From Novosphingobium profundi (GTDB taxonomy: Bacteria; Pseudomonadota; Alphaproteobacteria; Sphingomonadales; Sphingomonadaceae), in NCBI RefSeq assembly GCF_018491765.1, contig NZ_JABWCU010000018.1, forward strand, positions 62,001 through 126,000: DNA of 64,000 nt. The letters run 5' to 3'. Position numbers and translations under genes: made by a program. Positions 26,119 through 36,381 of this stretch are shown here, one piece after another (position 1 is the stretch's first letter; each line of letters opens with the position of its first letter). The notes beneath the pieces are model-generated. The model saw only the letters and a list, made by a program, of their open reading frames with translations. It was not told the origin of the DNA and made no database searches.

Positions 26119-28398
26119 ATGAAAAAGACACTCTTGCTGATCTCCTCCGGGCTTATGGCCCTGTCGATGCCGGCCTATGCGCAGACCCATGCCGAAGAAG
26201 AGGCACAAGCCCCCGACGACACCGTGCCCCGTCCTCCGCGCGAGCGACCGCAAGGCGCGCCTCCGCCCGCGTTTTCCGCCACCGAAATCATCGTGACTGC
26301 ACAGAAGCGCGCGCAGACCTTGCAGAGCACGCCGATGTCGATCTCGGCGATCACCGGCGACGACTTGCGCTCGCAGGCCAAGAACACCATCGAGGACGCC
26401 CTCAAGGACGTGCCCGGCGTCGAGATCCAGGGTATTGCGCAGGGCGCGCAGATCTACATCCGCGGCGTCGGTTCGGGCATTGACCCCTCCTTTGCCGACC
26501 CTTCGGTCGCGCTCATGGTCGATGGCGTCTACAATGGCCGCACTGAAGCTGTTGCCGGTGCGGGTTACGACATCGAGCGCATCGAAGTTCTGCGCGGCCC
26601 GCAAGGCACGCTCTATGGGCGCAACGCCTCAGGCGGCGCGGTCAATGTCATCACCAAGAACCCCGAACTGGGCAAGCGCGAGCTCATCTTCCGCGGCCAG
26701 TACGGCAACTACGACGCCTACCGCGTCGAAGGCGTGGTCAACCTGCCGATCGGAGACAGCGTGGCGGTGCGCGTGGCGGGCTTTCGCGATCGCCACAAGA
26801 GCTACGTCGACACCGGCGGCATGGACGCCAACGCGCGCGGCGTGCGCGGTAAGATCTATATGGAGCCGACCTCCTGGCTGCGAATTTCGCTCAAGGGCGA
26901 ATACTATCTTGAGGACGCCTATGGCCCGATTACCGTTCCGGTTCCCGGTTCGGCCGGGAACCTGACGTTTCCGCCGCCGATCTTCTTCACCAACTTCGAT
27001 CCCACTATCACCGATGGTCCGCCGTTCACCGGCGGCGTCCCGATCCAGCGCTTTCCCAATGGCTGGGAAACCGCCGATGCGAACGATCCCTGGTCGAATG
27101 ATGCCCAGCATCCCCCGGGCCGCATCCGCCGCGAAGGCACGACCTTCATGGCGCAGATCGACGCCGATCTCGGCTTTGCCAACCTGACGCTGCTGCCGGC
27201 CTATTCGAAGAACAAGAATTACCTCCTCAGTTCGCTGTTCTTCGGCACACTGACCGGTCCCTATGGCGAGGGCTACGGCAACGCGACTTACAAGTCGATC
27301 GAAGCCCGCCTGACCTCGAACCCGGGCATGGGCTTCGACTGGATGCTCGGGGCCTATTACCTGCATAGCGCCGGTGCCCCGACCTTCGCCGACCAGACCG
27401 TCGACACGTTCAACCTTTCGCAGGACTTCGAGCCGAGCACGACCAAGGCCCTCTTCGGTCAGGTTACCTACCCTGTCACCGACCACTTGCGTCTCACCGG
27501 CGGCCTGCGCTGGAGCGAGGACACGCAAGGATCCTCCTTCCAGATCACCTCGAATGACGGCGGCGGCTACGATTCCGGCGTCATTGCCTTCACCAACAAG
27601 AAGGCCTCGATGACCTTCAAGGCCGGGTTCGAATACGACATCGCCGCGCGCTCGCTGCTCTACGCGCATCTTTCGACCGGCTTCAAACAGGGTGGTCTTT
27701 CGCCTTCGGTACCGGCCGTACCGTTCAAGCCGGAGAACCTGTACGCCTACGAAGTCGGCGTGAAGAACCAGTTCTTCGGCAACACGCTGACGGTGAATGC
27801 CTCGGCATTCTATTACGACTACAAGCACTACCAGCTCAGCTACCTGTCGTCCTCTCAGCTCGGCTCGACGGACTCAACTTTTACCGCCCCCAACGTCGTC
27901 AACACGGGCAACACCAACATCTACGGCGTCGAGCTCCAGTCGATCTACGAGCCCAACCGCTTCAACCGCGTCACCTTCTCGGGCAATTATCTCCACGCTC
28001 GCTACGGCGAGGTCGTCCTGCCCAACAATCCCTTCGTGAACCAGGGCGACTACGAGCTCAAGGGACGCCAGATGGCGAACTCGCCGACCTGGGTCTTCAC
28101 CGGGGGCTACACGCACAACTTCGACTTTGCGGGTGGCACCTTGTCGGTGGGCGGTAACGTGCGCTGGTCGGATTCCTACTATGTCACGCACGAGCAGTAC
28201 ATGCCCGGCGCGCGCCAGTCGTCATATACGCGTTCGGATGCCAACATCCGCTACGCGCCGCCATCGGATCGCTGGTCGATCAGCGCCTTTATCAAGAACA
28301 TCGAAGGCGATGCCCAGACCACTTATGTCTTCCCTCTGTACCGCCGCTACATCACCGCGCCGCGTACGTTCGGGGTCAGCGGAGAGATGAAGTTCTGA
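26119..28398 (+). CDS. TonB-dependent outer-membrane receptor (rhamnoside locus)
   Basis: A 759-residue receptor with a signal peptide ending AYAQ, a plug domain opening EIIVTAQKRAQTLQSTPMSI and including IERIEVLRGPQGTLYGRNAS, and a beta-barrel ending in a terminal Phe (GVSGEMKF). No N-terminal signalling extension is present. The plug form is the one common in sphingomonad receptors for plant-derived or aromatic compounds. Its stop shares bases with the ATG of the first GH106 gene (TGATG). It probably imports the glycoside acted on by the two enzymes that follow. Confidence 0.88.
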   Translation: MKKTLLLISSGLMALSMPAYAQTHAEEEAQAPDDTVPRPPRERPQGAPPPAFSATEIIVTAQKRAQTLQSTPMSISAITGDDLRSQAKNTIEDALKDVPGVEIQGIAQGAQIYIRGVGSGIDPSFADPSVALMVDGVYNGRTEAVAGAGYDIERIEVLRGPQGTLYGRNASGGAVNVITKNPELGKRELIFRGQYGNYDAYRVEGVVNLPIGDSVAVRVAGFRDRHKSYVDTGGMDANARGVRGKIYMEPTSWLRISLKGEYYLEDAYGPITVPVPGSAGNLTFPPPIFFTNFDPTITDGPPFTGGVPIQRFPNGWETADANDPWSNDAQHPPGRIRREGTTFMAQIDADLGFANLTLLPAYSKNKNYLLSSLFFGTLTGPYGEGYGNATYKSIEARLTSNPGMGFDWMLGAYYLHSAGAPTFADQTVDTFNLSQDFEPSTTKALFGQVTYPVTDHLRLTGGLRWSEDTQGSSFQITSNDGGGYDSGVIAFTNKKASMTFKAGFEYDIAARSLLYAHLSTGFKQGGLSPSVPAVPFKPENLYAYEVGVKNQFFGNTLTVNASAFYYDYKHYQLSYLSSSQLGSTDSTFTAPNVVNTGNTNIYGVELQSIYEPNRFNRVTFSGNYLHARYGEVVLPNNPFVNQGDYELKGRQMANSPTWVFTGGYTHNFDFAGGTLSVGGNVRWSDSYYVTHEQYMPGARQSSYTRSDANIRYAPPSDRWSISAFIKNIEGDAQTTYVFPLYRRYITAPRTFGVSGEMKF

Positions 28399-31300
28399 TG
28401 CACGAGGGATCCGACGCTTCGAATGCTGCGCACAGGCTGCCTGTCTCACGACGCCATTTGCTGCTGGCAGGCAGCGCCTCGCTGCTGGCAGGGGCGGGGA
28501 TGATCCCCACCCCGCTGCGCGCGGTCGCAGCGTTGGGTCCCGTTCCCGGCATCACGGTGCCCGCCGCGCAGCGGCCACGCCTGCGCTGGTGGTGGCCGGG
28601 CGGGGCCATCGACCCCGCCGAAGTTCGCCGCGAAGTCGCCGACATGGCCCGCGCGGGTTTTGGCGGTTTCGAGATTGCCGACGTGCGCGACAGCGTGACC
28701 GTCCCGCTCGATCCGGCGATCTTCGGCTGGGGCTCCGAGCGCTGGATCGCGGGCGTGGAGGCGGCTTTCGACGAAGCCGACAAGCAGGGCCTCAAGGCCG
28801 ACATCACCATCGGCGCGCACTGGCCGACCGGCATGCCGGGCGTCACCCCCGACAGTCCGGCTGCATCGCAGGAACTCGTCCATGGGGCCGCGAGGCTGGC
28901 TGCCGGGGAGCGCTTCGTCGGGCCACCTCCTGCGCCCCAAGGGCCGCCCGCCGGACTTCAGCCGGGGCTCAAGATCTCGTCGCCCACGATTACCCCGCGG
29001 CTGATCGCGCTACAGGCCTACCGCATGCTGGGCGAGGGGGCGGGCGGCGTCGTCCGGCTGGATCCGGGCAGCCGGATTGACCTGACGGGCAAGGTTCGCG
29101 ATGGTCAGCTTGAATGGACCGCTCCTTCGGGGGGAACCTGGCAGCTGATCGCCTTCTGGGCGCGCGGTACCGGCCAGCTCCAGAACATGTTCGACCGCAA
29201 CCGCGAAGCGAGCATGCTGGCATCGCCGGTCCCCTACGTCATCGACATCTTCGGCAGCGCCGGAACACGCGCCTGCACGCGCTACTGGGACGATCACCTC
29301 CTGCCTCCACGCATGAAGGCACTGGCAAGCCGCATCGGTGGTTCCTTCTTCGAGGATTCGCTCGAACTCAAGGCCTGCCAGCACTGGTCGCCCGACCTCC
29401 TGCACGAATTTTCGACCCGGCGCGGCTATGATCTGCTGGACTTCCTCCCGCTCGCGGTGAAGCCCGCCTTCGATCCGGCCCGCCCGGCGTTCCTGCCGCA
29501 ACCTGCGGTCTACGAATTCCCGGAAGTCTCTCGCGCGCGACTTCTCCGCGATTTCAACGCGACACTGGGCGAGATGTATGTTGCCAACCGTGTCGTGCCG
29601 ATCGGCGAATGGGCGCACCAATACGGTATGAAGTTTCGCGTCCAGGCCATTGGCGGCATCGTCGATTCCGGATCGGCGGCCGCGATCGCCGACATTCCCG
29701 AAGGCGACAACAGCTGCGATCTCGATGGCTTCCGTGTCCTGGCCGCCGGAGCCTCGATCGGCGGGCGCCCGATCCTCTCCGACGAAGCCGCGACATTCGT
29801 TGGCGGCAATGCCAATGTGGCAGACTGGCGCACGCTGCTGATGATGGTCCAGCGCGACTTTGCGGGCGGCGTCAACCAGGCCGTGCTCCACGGCTACAGC
29901 TATGCCGATGCGCCGGGCGTGACCTGGCCCGGCTTTTCCGCCTTCGGTCGCGCCATTGGCAACGACTGGGGGCCGCGCAGTCCCTTGTGGACGATGGCCC
30001 CGGACGCAAGCGGATATCTCGCGCGGTTGCAGCGCTTCCTCCAAACCGCGCCGACGGTCTGCGACGTGGCAATCCTCAACCAGTCGCTGGGCACGCACGC
30101 CCATTTCGCCGATCCCGGTCTGGCCAATGCGGGCTATACCTACCAGTTCCCGACCGCCTCGCTGCTCGAACGCGCCGATGCCAGCGTCCGGGACGGGGCG
30201 CTGTTTCCCGATGGCCCTGCCTACAAGGCGCTCGTGATCAACCACGAAGCGGCCCTTTCACCAGCCGTGGTGCAGCGCCTCCTCGGCCTTGCCAAGGGGG
30301 GCTTCCCGATCCTCGTAGTGGGAACGCCTCCCGAGCGCGCGATCGGCCTGCCCGCCCCCAACGACGCCGCGATCCAGAAGGGCATGACCGCCCTTTTGCA
30401 ATTCCCGACGACGACCCGCGTACCCGATGAAGCGGCTCTGTCCGCCGCACTTTCGGCTCTCGGGATCACACCGAGCCTCGGATTTTCGAAGCCCGATGGC
30501 ATGGTCGGACTGACGCGCCGCAAAGGAGGCACGCTCTTTGTCTACCTCCTCAACGACGGCACGGTGCCGCTGCGCCAGAAGATCTCGATCGCCAGTACGG
30601 CGCGCGCCTACCAACTCGATGCCTGGACCGGGGAGACGCGCCCTTGCGCGAACTATCGCCAGATCGAGGGGCGGACCGAGATCGATCTCGACTTTCCCGT
30701 CGACGGGGCGATCACGCTCCTTTTCACGGACGAGCTGGTGGCCGGTATCCGTGCGCCCGCGTTGCACGCCAGCGATCCCGCCATCGAAGCTGCGTATATT
30801 GACGACACGCTCATGCTCGTTGCACGCGAGACCGGATCGCATGAAGTGCGGCTTTCCGACGGAAGGGTGGCAAGGGCCATCGTCGATGCCGTTCCCCCGC
30901 CCCTGGCGCTCACAGGCTGGAACCTCTCCATCGAGAGCTGGGAAAAGGGAGCAGCTCCCACCGACATGGCAAAGCGACGGATCGAGGTCGGCACCACGGC
31001 ACCCGGCCCCTGGCGGGCGCGCGCCGAACTCGAAGCCGTGTCCGGAATAGGTCACTACACGACCCACCTGCAGATACCTGCGAGGGCCTCCGGCAAGCTT
31101 GGAGCCCGCCTGCATCTGGGCAAGATTGGCGGCGCGGCCCGCGTTGCGGTGAACGGGGGGGCGCCGATTGCGGTAAATCCTTTCGTCAACGAGGTCGATC
31201 TGTCCGGGCATCTCACGCCCGGCACGAACCGCATCGAAGTGATCGTCGCCACACCGCTCAACAACCGCCTGAAAGCCGAGGGCATCGAGAACGACATGTT

Positions 31301-31517
31301 CGCCGCGCGGCCTCCGGGCGAAACTCCGGCAGAACCCGCCGCGCCCCCGCCGCCGCCCAAGCTGGACTTCGTACCCGACGAGCCGGCCGAACAACCTCCC
31401 GCCATGGCAAAGGGCGCCGTGGCCCCCGGCCGGCCACGCGAAGTGCAGGATTATGGTCTCATCGGTCCTGTCGAACTCGTGTTCGAGGTCCATGTCCCTC
31501 TGAAGGCCCAAGGATGA
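28398..31517 (+). CDS. GH106-like alpha-L-rhamnosidase 1
   Basis: A 1039-residue exported glycosidase of family GH106. A twin-Arg leader (SRRHLLLAGSASLLAGAG) precedes RLRWWWPGGAIDPAEVRRE, the hallmark opening of the family, and GFGGFEIADVR. Shared blocks include FFEDSLELKACQHWSPDLL and GRPILSDEAATFVGG, whose acidic residues are the likely catalytic area. A C-terminal beta-sandwich (GHYTTHLQIPARASG, RVAVNGGAP) resembles galactose-binding modules. The known GH106 enzyme RHA-P from Novosphingobium PP1Y removes rhamnose from flavonoids; a similar role is inferred here. Confidence 0.82.
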   Translation: MHEGSDASNAAHRLPVSRRHLLLAGSASLLAGAGMIPTPLRAVAALGPVPGITVPAAQRPRLRWWWPGGAIDPAEVRREVADMARAGFGGFEIADVRDSVTVPLDPAIFGWGSERWIAGVEAAFDEADKQGLKADITIGAHWPTGMPGVTPDSPAASQELVHGAARLAAGERFVGPPPAPQGPPAGLQPGLKISSPTITPRLIALQAYRMLGEGAGGVVRLDPGSRIDLTGKVRDGQLEWTAPSGGTWQLIAFWARGTGQLQNMFDRNREASMLASPVPYVIDIFGSAGTRACTRYWDDHLLPPRMKALASRIGGSFFEDSLELKACQHWSPDLLHEFSTRRGYDLLDFLPLAVKPAFDPARPAFLPQPAVYEFPEVSRARLLRDFNATLGEMYVANRVVPIGEWAHQYGMKFRVQAIGGIVDSGSAAAIADIPEGDNSCDLDGFRVLAAGASIGGRPILSDEAATFVGGNANVADWRTLLMMVQRDFAGGVNQAVLHGYSYADAPGVTWPGFSAFGRAIGNDWGPRSPLWTMAPDASGYLARLQRFLQTAPTVCDVAILNQSLGTHAHFADPGLANAGYTYQFPTASLLERADASVRDGALFPDGPAYKALVINHEAALSPAVVQRLLGLAKGGFPILVVGTPPERAIGLPAPNDAAIQKGMTALLQFPTTTRVPDEAALSAALSALGITPSLGFSKPDGMVGLTRRKGGTLFVYLLNDGTVPLRQKISIASTARAYQLDAWTGETRPCANYRQIEGRTEIDLDFPVDGAITLLFTDELVAGIRAPALHASDPAIEAAYIDDTLMLVARETGSHEVRLSDGRVARAIVDAVPPPLALTGWNLSIESWEKGAAPTDMAKRRIEVGTTAPGPWRARAELEAVSGIGHYTTHLQIPARASGKLGARLHLGKIGGAARVAVNGGAPIAVNPFVNEVDLSGHLTPGTNRIEVIVATPLNNRLKAEGIENDMFAARPPGETPAEPAAPPPPPKLDFVPDEPAEQPPAMAKGAVAPGRPREVQDYGLIGPVELVFEVHVPLKAQG

Positions 31518-31527
31518 GGAGCCAGCC

Positions 31528-34392
31528 ATGATCGCTCGGAAGGCGGCGCGGGCCGCATTGCTCGCGGCTTCGGTCCTCGGGGCTCTCTCCAGTGTGCACC
31601 TCCGCGCGCGGGACCTCTCCGAAGAGGATCTCGAAGCGCTTTTCGCATCGCCGCCCAAGTCCGCGCGGCCGATGATCCGATGGTGGTGGCCGGGGGGCGA
31701 CGTCGAGGATTCGGTCATCCGCTCCGAGATCGCTGCGTTCGACGCCGCGGGTTTCGGCGGTGTCGAGGTGCAACCGTTCGACGAGGGCATGAGCCCGCCC
31801 ACCGCCGCGGAGACGAAACGGATCAACGACTTCGCGACGCCGGGATTCTTCGCCCATATTGCGGTTGCGGCGCAGGCGGCGCGCGACCACGGCAGCTTTC
31901 TTGACTATACGTTCGGTTCGGGATGGCCCTCTGGCGGAGCCTTCGTGACGCCGGAACACGCCTCCCTCGAACTGCGCAGCACAGTCAAGAGCGTCACTGG
32001 CCCCGCCAGCAGCATCACGCTCGACATTCCGGCACGCGGTGGCTTCTACGGCGCCGGACCCGCGCGCGAAGGCCCCTCGCTTCCCGAAGGCTGGGCCGAA
32101 CGGATCGCCGCGCGCGAAAAGGTCGTGGCGGTGATCGCCTGGCCGGGCAGCGCGCCGCATATCGAACACAGCAAGGGCAGCTTCGGCCAGCCTATCACCA
32201 CGACGACCGCTCCCGGTGTCCTTGCGGGCGAACCCGTCGATCTGACCGACCGCCTGCGCGCCGACGGCACGCTCGACTGGACGGCCCCGAAGGGCGAATG
32301 GCAGATCTTCGTCTACCGTCAGCTGCCCACGCTCCAGCGGGTAACGGGCGGGGTGGGTGGTGGCGCGCAGCTCGTTCTCGACCATTTCGACCGTGCCGCC
32401 TTCGACGCCTATGCCAGCCAGATCCTGCCCGAAGCCCTGCCAGGCGCGGCCGATGGGCTGCGCGCGGTCTTCGTGGACAGTCTCGAAGTGCGTGTCGCCA
32501 ATTGGTGGAGCGAGGATTTCCTAACCCAGTTCCAAAAGCGCCACGGCTACGACCTGCGCCTCTACCTGCCCTTTATCGAACAGGTGGGCTGGCCGTCCCC
32601 CTTCGACAACACGGTCAACTACGAGGATTCCGGCATCGCCGAAAAGGTGCGTGCGGACTATCGCCAGACCGTGAAGGACCTTATCCGCGAACGCTTCTTC
32701 GAACCCTTCGAGGAGGCCGTTCACGCCCACGGTCTGGAGACGCGCCTGCAGGCGCATGGAGCTCCGGGTGACCTGCTCACGCTTTATGGGCAAGCCGATA
32801 TTCCCGAGACCGAGGACCTCTTCGAGGGTGTCTCGCCCAGCTTCCTGAAAATGGCCAGTTCGGCGGCCCATATCTACGGCAAGCCGATCACCGCTGCAGA
32901 GGCTTTCATCATTCCCGGGACCGATGGCTACGGCACGACGCCCAGGCTCATGAAGGAGCGCGCCGATGCGCTGCTGGTCAACGGTGCGAACGCCCTGATC
33001 GCCCACGGCGCGCCCTATCCCTACCACACCAAAGTGCGCCCCTATGGCTGGTATCCCTGGGGCGGCGTATTCAGTTCGATGCTGGGCACGCGCAATCCGC
33101 TGCTGCCCTATTTTGCACCGGTCAACCGCTATGTCTCGCGGCTTCAGGCGGTGTTTCAGAACACCGCGACGATCGCCCCTGTCGCTGTATTTCGGGAGAG
33201 CGGACCCTATCCTGATGCACGGCCCAGCGGCGGCCCTGCCGATACGCCGGAACCCGAAGCCAACAGTACCCTGCGCCATGCCGGCTATGACTGGGATCAC
33301 ATCGACACCACCGCGTTGGACCGCAGCGATATCACGGATGGGGCAATCCGCACGCCCGGGACGGGCCGCTACCGCGTGCTCGTCGTCCCTTATCCCTCGA
33401 AGTTGACCGAAGCCGACATGGCCGCGTTGAAGCGCGCGCTTCGGGGCGGCCTTCCGGTTCTTTTGATTTCCGACAGCGAAAAGGCGGCCTCGCCCGACGA
33501 CCTGGCGCGCGCCGGCGCGCAGTGGCTTACGGGACCAGAGAAATTGCCGGCAGCGCTCCTGAAGAGAGGCATTGCACCGCAGGTCGACTTCGCGGGGAGC
33601 GACCCCTTGCCATTTCTCGTCAAGGCCCTTCCCGAAAAGGGGCGACTGCTGTTTGTCACCAACCCGCACGACACACCGCGCGAGGCGCGCATCCTTGTTC
33701 CGAGGGGACAGAGCGTGGAACGGTGGGACGCGTGGAGCGGATCGATCCGCCCGGCCGAAACGCACGTAGAGGGCGAGCGCCAGTTCTACCATCTCAGGCT
33801 CGAAGCCGGACAGTCCCGGCTTCTGGCGCTGGTACCTCCTGCCCAGGCGATTTCGAGTGGCCGGGCGCGACGTTCGGCGCAGGCCGAAGAGCGCGCCCCG
33901 ACGACGCTGGCGATTCTGCGTGCGTGGGACGTGCGACTGGACGGCATCGACGAAGATGGCCGCACCGTGCGCCACGAAGCGACCGGCGCTCCCCTTGCCG
34001 ACTGGAGCGCATGGGCGGGCGGGAAGGCCGTCAGCGGGAACGCCCACTATTCGGCCCATTTCACCCTATCCGCACCGGCGCAGCCTGCCGATCTCGTCCT
34101 GGACCTGGGTGAGGTTGGCGACGCCGCGCGCGTCACGGTCAACGGCTGCACGATCATCGCCCCTTACGCCCCTTACACGGTCAGCTTTTCCGGCCTCGTC
34201 CACCCCGGCTCGAACATGTTGCAGGTCGACGTCGCCAATTCGCCGCTCAACGCCACGCGAAACGATCCGGGGGGAATTGGCGCAGGTCCCCACAAGCCTG
34301 CGCCACGCCCGGCCGGATTGCAGGGGCCCGTCCAGCTTCACACCGGGGGCGCCCCGCGCTGGCTGCCGCCCCCGACCTGCGCAAAACCATGA
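31528..34392 (+). CDS. GH106-like alpha-L-rhamnosidase 2
   Basis: A 954-residue second GH106-type enzyme with a Sec-type signal peptide. It repeats the same architecture: MIRWWWPGGDVEDSVIRSE, GFGGVEVQPFD, VFVDSLEVRVANWWSEDFL, KPITAAEAFIIPG, and a C-terminal beta-sandwich with HYSAHFTLSAP and ARVTVNG. It is clearly related to the gene 11 bases upstream, but far from identical, so the pair are old paralogues that may split different linkages or aglycones. Both should act in the periplasm. Confidence 0.8.
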   Translation: MIARKAARAALLAASVLGALSSVHLRARDLSEEDLEALFASPPKSARPMIRWWWPGGDVEDSVIRSEIAAFDAAGFGGVEVQPFDEGMSPPTAAETKRINDFATPGFFAHIAVAAQAARDHGSFLDYTFGSGWPSGGAFVTPEHASLELRSTVKSVTGPASSITLDIPARGGFYGAGPAREGPSLPEGWAERIAAREKVVAVIAWPGSAPHIEHSKGSFGQPITTTTAPGVLAGEPVDLTDRLRADGTLDWTAPKGEWQIFVYRQLPTLQRVTGGVGGGAQLVLDHFDRAAFDAYASQILPEALPGAADGLRAVFVDSLEVRVANWWSEDFLTQFQKRHGYDLRLYLPFIEQVGWPSPFDNTVNYEDSGIAEKVRADYRQTVKDLIRERFFEPFEEAVHAHGLETRLQAHGAPGDLLTLYGQADIPETEDLFEGVSPSFLKMASSAAHIYGKPITAAEAFIIPGTDGYGTTPRLMKERADALLVNGANALIAHGAPYPYHTKVRPYGWYPWGGVFSSMLGTRNPLLPYFAPVNRYVSRLQAVFQNTATIAPVAVFRESGPYPDARPSGGPADTPEPEANSTLRHAGYDWDHIDTTALDRSDITDGAIRTPGTGRYRVLVVPYPSKLTEADMAALKRALRGGLPVLLISDSEKAASPDDLARAGAQWLTGPEKLPAALLKRGIAPQVDFAGSDPLPFLVKALPEKGRLLFVTNPHDTPREARILVPRGQSVERWDAWSGSIRPAETHVEGERQFYHLRLEAGQSRLLALVPPAQAISSGRARRSAQAEERAPTTLAILRAWDVRLDGIDEDGRTVRHEATGAPLADWSAWAGGKAVSGNAHYSAHFTLSAPAQPADLVLDLGEVGDAARVTVNGCTIIAPYAPYTVSFSGLVHPGSNMLQVDVANSPLNATRNDPGGIGAGPHKPAPRPAGLQGPVQLHTGGAPRWLPPPTCAKP

Positions 34393-34470
34393 CCCTGCCA
34401 AGCGGGCCGACCCGGCCCGGATCACCGCTCTGACCGACCAGAAAAAAAGCAAGTTTACGAGGATTGCAGA

Positions 34471-34878
34471 ATGAGGCTCTTTCGTGGATTCGCGACCATT
34501 GTCACAGCCGTAGTGACGCCCTCTTGCGCCATGGCGCAAACGCAGCCCCCGCCATCAGGCCCGCCTCCCGTTGCCGCGGCCTGCCGTGACCTGCCCCGGC
34601 TCGACCAATCTGCGCTGTTCGCGGCACTCGACACCGGACACACCGGCCGCATCACGAAAGCGCAATGGAGCCAGGCCTTCGGATCTACCGGGACCTTGTT
34701 CGAAGACCTCGACACCGACCATCAAGGTTACCTCACGCTCGACGAATTGCAGGCGAGCAACCCACCGCACTGGGTCGATCGAAACAAGGACGGAAAGATC
34801 GATTTACCCGAGGAGAAGGCCGCCTTGTCGAGCCTTTACACACCTGGCGCCGCGCCGCCACCGCGCGGCGAATGCTGA
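34471..34878 (+). CDS. Secreted EF-hand protein
   Basis: A 135-residue protein with a signal peptide (FATIVTAVVTPSCAMA) and EF-hand loops: DTGHTGRITKAQ (degenerate), DTDHQGYLTLDE and DRNKDGKIDLPE. It echoes the EF-hand lipoprotein at the front of the locus, so the locus begins and nearly ends with a calcium-binding protein. No lipobox is seen. Calcium dependence of the GH106 enzymes would give these proteins a purpose, but that is inference. Confidence 0.72.
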   Translation: MRLFRGFATIVTAVVTPSCAMAQTQPPPSGPPPVAAACRDLPRLDQSALFAALDTGHTGRITKAQWSQAFGSTGTLFEDLDTDHQGYLTLDELQASNPPHWVDRNKDGKIDLPEEKAALSSLYTPGAAPPPRGEC

Positions 34879-34971
34879 CCGCCTTATCGCAGGACACCTA
34901 AGTTGCGTTCTTTTTGAATGCAGAGTCACCCAGACCCAAATTGCCCCCAAGATCATCAGAGGATTGCCTCC

Positions 34972-36009
34972 ATGCCTTTCAAACCAATGCTCATCGCCAG
35001 CAGCGTCGTGGCCCTGGTCGCCTCCGTCCCGGCCACGCACGCGCAGACGCCAGCCGCGCCACAGGTTTCGACGTGCGATCGGGCCTGTATGAGCGGGATC
35101 GTCGACACGCTCCTGCAATCGATGGTCGCACATGATCCCGATCATCTTCCCCTTACCGCGATGTACGAGGCGACGGAAAACTCGCGTCCGGCGGCCCTGG
35201 GAATGATGCAGGCCTGGCGCACGATCACCCAAGCGCAAAAGCCCTCGCTGCTGGCGATCGACACCCACGCCGGTCAGGCCTATTTCGCCCTGAACGTCAG
35301 CGAGGGGGGGAACACATCGATCCTGTGGGGGCGGATCAAGGTCATCGATCGCAAGATATCGCAGCTTGAGATCTTCCTGAACCGGTCCCGCGCCGATCAT
35401 GGCTTTTCGTTCTCACCTGAGCAATTGCCCGAAAATTATCGCTTCGTGATGCATCCTCCTGCGGGCCGCAAGAAGGCCACCCATGCGCAATTGGTGGCGC
35501 TTTCGAACGCCGCGTTCGACGCGTCCGATCCCCTGAAGGTCGATGTCGCCAAGGACTGCCAGTTCACCGAGCTGGGGTGGAAAGTGATCGACCCCGGACT
35601 GGACGACCAGCCCCCCCGGCCAAATGCCGAGGAACCGCTTGGCTGCATGTTCCCGCCCTTCCGACCAACGGACAAGCAGGCTCGCACCATCGTTATCGAC
35701 GATGAACTGGGGATCGTGGTCGATGCGGCGGTGATCCGCGGCATGGTTTACCCCTATCCTTGGCATGGCCGCATGATCTCGGCGTTCATTCCCGTTGACA
35801 TGGCCGAGCCGGCCAAGATGCAGGACGACTGGATCAAGCGCCACATGGGCGAACACAAGGCCCCGATCGTCAAGCCGATGCCGGCAACCGGCGAAGTCAT
35901 GCAGGTGCTTCAGTATTATGATGGAAAGCTGCAGGCCTCGCAGATCAATGTCTATCTTGGAAGCAAAGGCGCGTTATCGGATTGGGTAGCGCCTGACGTG
36001 ACCCCTTAG
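34972..36009 (+). CDS. Secreted protein of unknown function (DUF8021-like)
   Basis: A 345-residue exported protein with a signal peptide ending ATHAQ. The part with CDRACMSGIVDTLLQSMVAH, TAMYEATENSRPAALG and GRIKVIDRKISQLEIFLNR resembles, by memory, the DUF8021 group, whose function is unknown and whose fold is probably NTF2-like. A Pro- and His-containing C-terminal half follows (PYPWHGRMISAF). AGAGGA at about 34959 fixes ATG 34972. It is the last gene of the rhamnoside locus. Confidence 0.6.
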   Translation: MPFKPMLIASSVVALVASVPATHAQTPAAPQVSTCDRACMSGIVDTLLQSMVAHDPDHLPLTAMYEATENSRPAALGMMQAWRTITQAQKPSLLAIDTHAGQAYFALNVSEGGNTSILWGRIKVIDRKISQLEIFLNRSRADHGFSFSPEQLPENYRFVMHPPAGRKKATHAQLVALSNAAFDASDPLKVDVAKDCQFTELGWKVIDPGLDDQPPRPNAEEPLGCMFPPFRPTDKQARTIVIDDELGIVVDAAVIRGMVYPYPWHGRMISAFIPVDMAEPAKMQDDWIKRHMGEHKAPIVKPMPATGEVMQVLQYYDGKLQASQINVYLGSKGALSDWVAPDVTP

Positions 36010-36072
36010 ATTTCATCCACGAGCGATTAGAGTCTGGCCTGAGAGAAGGACGGACGAGATGACGGTGCTCTA

Positions 36073-36282
36073 CGGGAGCGTTTGCGTGAACCGGCGTCGC
36101 CGGTTCGGCTATCGGTGCTTTCACATCCTGCTGCGGCGTGAAGGTGTGATGATCTACCGCAAGAAGACGCAGCGGCTTTATCGCGAGGAAGGTTTGATCG
36201 CACGCAGATGACGTGCCGCAGACGCGCTGTGGGTACGCGGGCTCGGGCCCCGGTGCTGGCCTTGCCGAAGCAGCGCTGGAGC
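36073..36282 (+). pseudogene. Relic of IS3-family transposase OrfB
   Basis: Three frames carry consecutive pieces of an IS3-type OrfB: RERLREPA, then RRRRFGYRCFHILLRREGVM with KKTQRLYREEGLIARR to a stop at 36209, then RRRAVGTRARAPVLALPKQRWS. These match the segment between the leading HTH and the DDE core of IS407/IS511-type transposases. No catalytic core or terminal repeats remain. It marks the boundary between the rhamnoside locus and the metal module. Confidence 0.75.
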
Positions 36283-36381
36283 GAAGCTCGGAGACACGTC
36301 AGCCTCTTTTGGGCGACAACCGGAAAATAGCTGCCGGTCCGCACTTGAGAACGCAAAATTAGCGACTGAACGTCGTCAAAG

